From positions 1-6,992 of the forward strand of contig CAMLMF010000127.1 of assembly GCA_946480995.1 (NCBI GenBank): DNA of 6,992 nucleotides. The letters are read 5' to 3'. Positions 6,024 through 6,992 of this stretch are shown piece by piece. Source of the DNA: an uncultured Bdellovibrio sp. (GTDB lineage: Bacteria; Bdellovibrionota; Bdellovibrionia; Bdellovibrionales; Bdellovibrionaceae). The notes below the pieces were generated by a model. The model saw only the letters and a list, made by a program, of their open reading frames with translations. It was not told the DNA's origin and searched no databases. The stretch's first letter is position 1; each line of letters starts with the position of its first letter. The translations under genes were made by a program, and so were the position numbers.

Positions 6024-6029
6024 TATAAA
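6024..6029 (+). promoter_or_regulatory. Candidate -10 box TATAAA for the right-edge gene
   Basis: TATAAA matches five of six -10 consensus positions and lies 35 bases before the TTG start, giving a plausible short leader. At 17 bases upstream the sequence is ATATGT, a poor -35, so the promoter may depend on an activator or another sigma factor. Confidence 0.35.
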
Positions 6030-6054
6030 TACAGACTTGGGAGACTAAGCTCAC

Positions 6055-6059
6055 GGAGG
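6055..6059 (+). promoter_or_regulatory. Shine-Dalgarno GGAGG fixing the TTG start at 6064
   Basis: GGAGG ends 4 bases before TTG 6064. An in-frame TAA at 6046 limits how far upstream the gene can start, leaving only this TTG or the GTG at 6079. The RBS and a complete signal peptide favour TTG. Confidence 0.7.
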
Positions 6060-6063
6060 CGCT

Positions 6064-6992
6064 TTGACTACGTCACTTGTGCAACTTTTATCGCTATTTC
6101 TTTTTTCAATCAGCTTCGCCCAGGAAGAAAAAGCCGAATTTACGGTGAAGCAAGTGATCGCATCCAAAAGTATCGTGATCGCCACATCAGCAAGCTCCAC
6201 GCCAAATTTAGAAGTCGGAAAAACCTTTCTTGTGACCCTACCAGATGAACAGCAATGTTCACTGACTTTGCAAGAAATCAAAGATGGCTTATTAATCTTA
6301 AATGGTTCGGCGTGCAGTCGTCTTAGCGAAGTAAAAAAAAATAGTCCTATTGAGCTTTCGCTTTTTGAAGGAAGTAGCGCAGAGCCTTCCTCCGATGAGG
6401 ATACTCAAAAAAACTCCCCCTCCGCCACAGCCCCAACGCAAGAACCTAAGACGGAAGTCTCAACAAAAAATATGGCCATTTCCGTGCACTACTCCTTAGC
6501 TGACGAGATCCGCTTTAATAATGTCTATGTAACCACAAATACTAGCTCAGGATATATCGATGCAAAGCTTAAGGGCGATACGGCTTTCGGCATTGGTTTA
6601 AGTTGGTCCAACATTTTGTCTCGCCATTTAGGCTATTTTATAAATGGCTTTTACGAGGGAAAAAGAGAAATCAAAAGCGTCGTATTCTCTGGGCCTGGCG
6701 GCACTTACACCGGCACCACTAGTGGATCAGCACCAAAATTTTCTGCTCTGGTCGCCGAGTTTGGCTTGGCTTACCGCTGGAACACTTTTTATTTACCAAT
6801 AGGCATAAATATTACTGTTCCTCTTCTAGAGTATACGAGCAACACGTCTCATGTCTCAGTTGAAAGCAGGGTTGGTTTACTTCTCGGTGGAGGATTTTTC
6901 ATAAGTGAAAATTCATCGATAGAGATATTTGTTCGTTCGATATCTATGGGCATGGTCGAGACAGCAACCAGCACCAAGATTGATTATGGAAC
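6064..6992 (+). CDS. Exported two-domain protein with probable outer-membrane barrel, 3'-truncated by window edge
   Basis: Open for 309 codons to the window end without a stop. It starts at a rare TTG behind GGAGG. Residues 1-19 are a signal peptide (hydrophobic LVQLLSLFLFSISFA, cleavage before QEE). Residues 22-102 form a small beta-rich domain with two Cys (65 and 84) that probably bond; it is rich in Val, Ile and Lys and contains VGKTFLVTLPDEQQC. Residues 103-136 are a low-complexity linker rich in Ser, Thr, Pro, Glu and Asp (for example SSDEDTQKNSPSATAPTQEP). From about 138 the sequence alternates polar and hydrophobic or aromatic residues in short strands with Gly/Ser/Thr loops (FGIGLSWSNILSRHLGYF, AEFGLAYRW, VGLLLGGGFFI), as in small OmpA/OmpW-like or opacity-type barrels. 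I infer an outer-membrane barrel with a periplasmic N-terminal domain. No specific family is recognised. It is divergent from the transglutaminase-family operon. Confidence 0.8.
   Translation, partial: MTTSLVQLLSLFLFSISFAQEEKAEFTVKQVIASKSIVIATSASSTPNLEVGKTFLVTLPDEQQCSLTLQEIKDGLLILNGSACSRLSEVKKNSPIELSLFEGSSAEPSSDEDTQKNSPSATAPTQEPKTEVSTKNMAISVHYSLADEIRFNNVYVTTNTSSGYIDAKLKGDTAFGIGLSWSNILSRHLGYFINGFYEGKREIKSVVFSGPGGTYTGTTSGSAPKFSALVAEFGLAYRWNTFYLPIGINITVPLLEYTSNTSHVSVESRVGLLLGGGFFISENSSIEIFVRSISMGMVETATSTKIDYG

Noticed and set aside
5985..6248. An 87-codon + strand frame starting at 5985
   Set aside because: It overlaps out of frame with the TTG-started gene at 6064, which has an RBS, a signal peptide and stays open to the window end. 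Its product is rich in Arg and shows no domain pattern.
6051..6281. A 76-codon - strand frame opposite the right-edge gene
   Set aside because: Antisense shadow of the signal peptide and N-terminal domain, without an RBS or recognisable product.

Overview
The window looks like a chromosomal stretch from a Gram-negative bacterium of moderate GC content, densely coded and with several exported proteins. The best guess is a predatory or deltaproteobacteria-like lineage such as Bdellovibrionota. This rests on the type of isoleucyl-tRNA synthetase, the many signal-peptide proteins of unknown function, and an edge gene combining a small Cys-pair domain, a low-complexity linker and a putative outer-membrane barrel. 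It is an inference from style, not from a marker gene. No mobile element, tRNA, rRNA or CRISPR array is visible.

Left part (1-2979, + strand): the C-terminal three quarters of ileS, which looks like the long, eukaryote-like IleS2 type, followed with a 1-base stop/start overlap (TAGTG) by trmO (tsaA). TrmO methylates the t6A37 modification of certain tRNAs. The two form a translationally coupled tRNA-function pair.

Middle (2980-3729): a 240-base intergenic region rich in dyad symmetry, including a 16-bp imperfect inverted repeat around a 37-base loop. Its right arm overlaps a TTGACA-like -35 box. This leads into a GTG-started exported protein or lipoprotein of 169 aa that I do not recognise. 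A hairpin that overlaps the end of the next, convergent gene closes the unit.

Right-centre (3755-5813, - strand): a two-gene operon, transcribed right to left. The first gene encodes an exported member of the transglutaminase 'elicitor' family (the Phytophthora GP42 / Vibrio family), with a recognisable Pep-13-like segment but altered putative active-site positions. The second, 16 bases downstream, encodes a periplasmic M48 zinc metallopeptidase (HEISH, ELEAD). Both carry signal peptides, so they probably work on proteins outside the cytoplasm.

Right edge (6064-6992, + strand, runs off the window): a gene divergent from that operon, with a TTG start behind a GGAGG ribosome-binding site. It encodes a signal peptide, a small Cys-pair beta domain, a Ser/Thr/Pro/Glu-rich linker and a probable outer-membrane beta-barrel. 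The 250-base divergent intergenic region holds a perfect 7-bp dyad and a TATAAA box.
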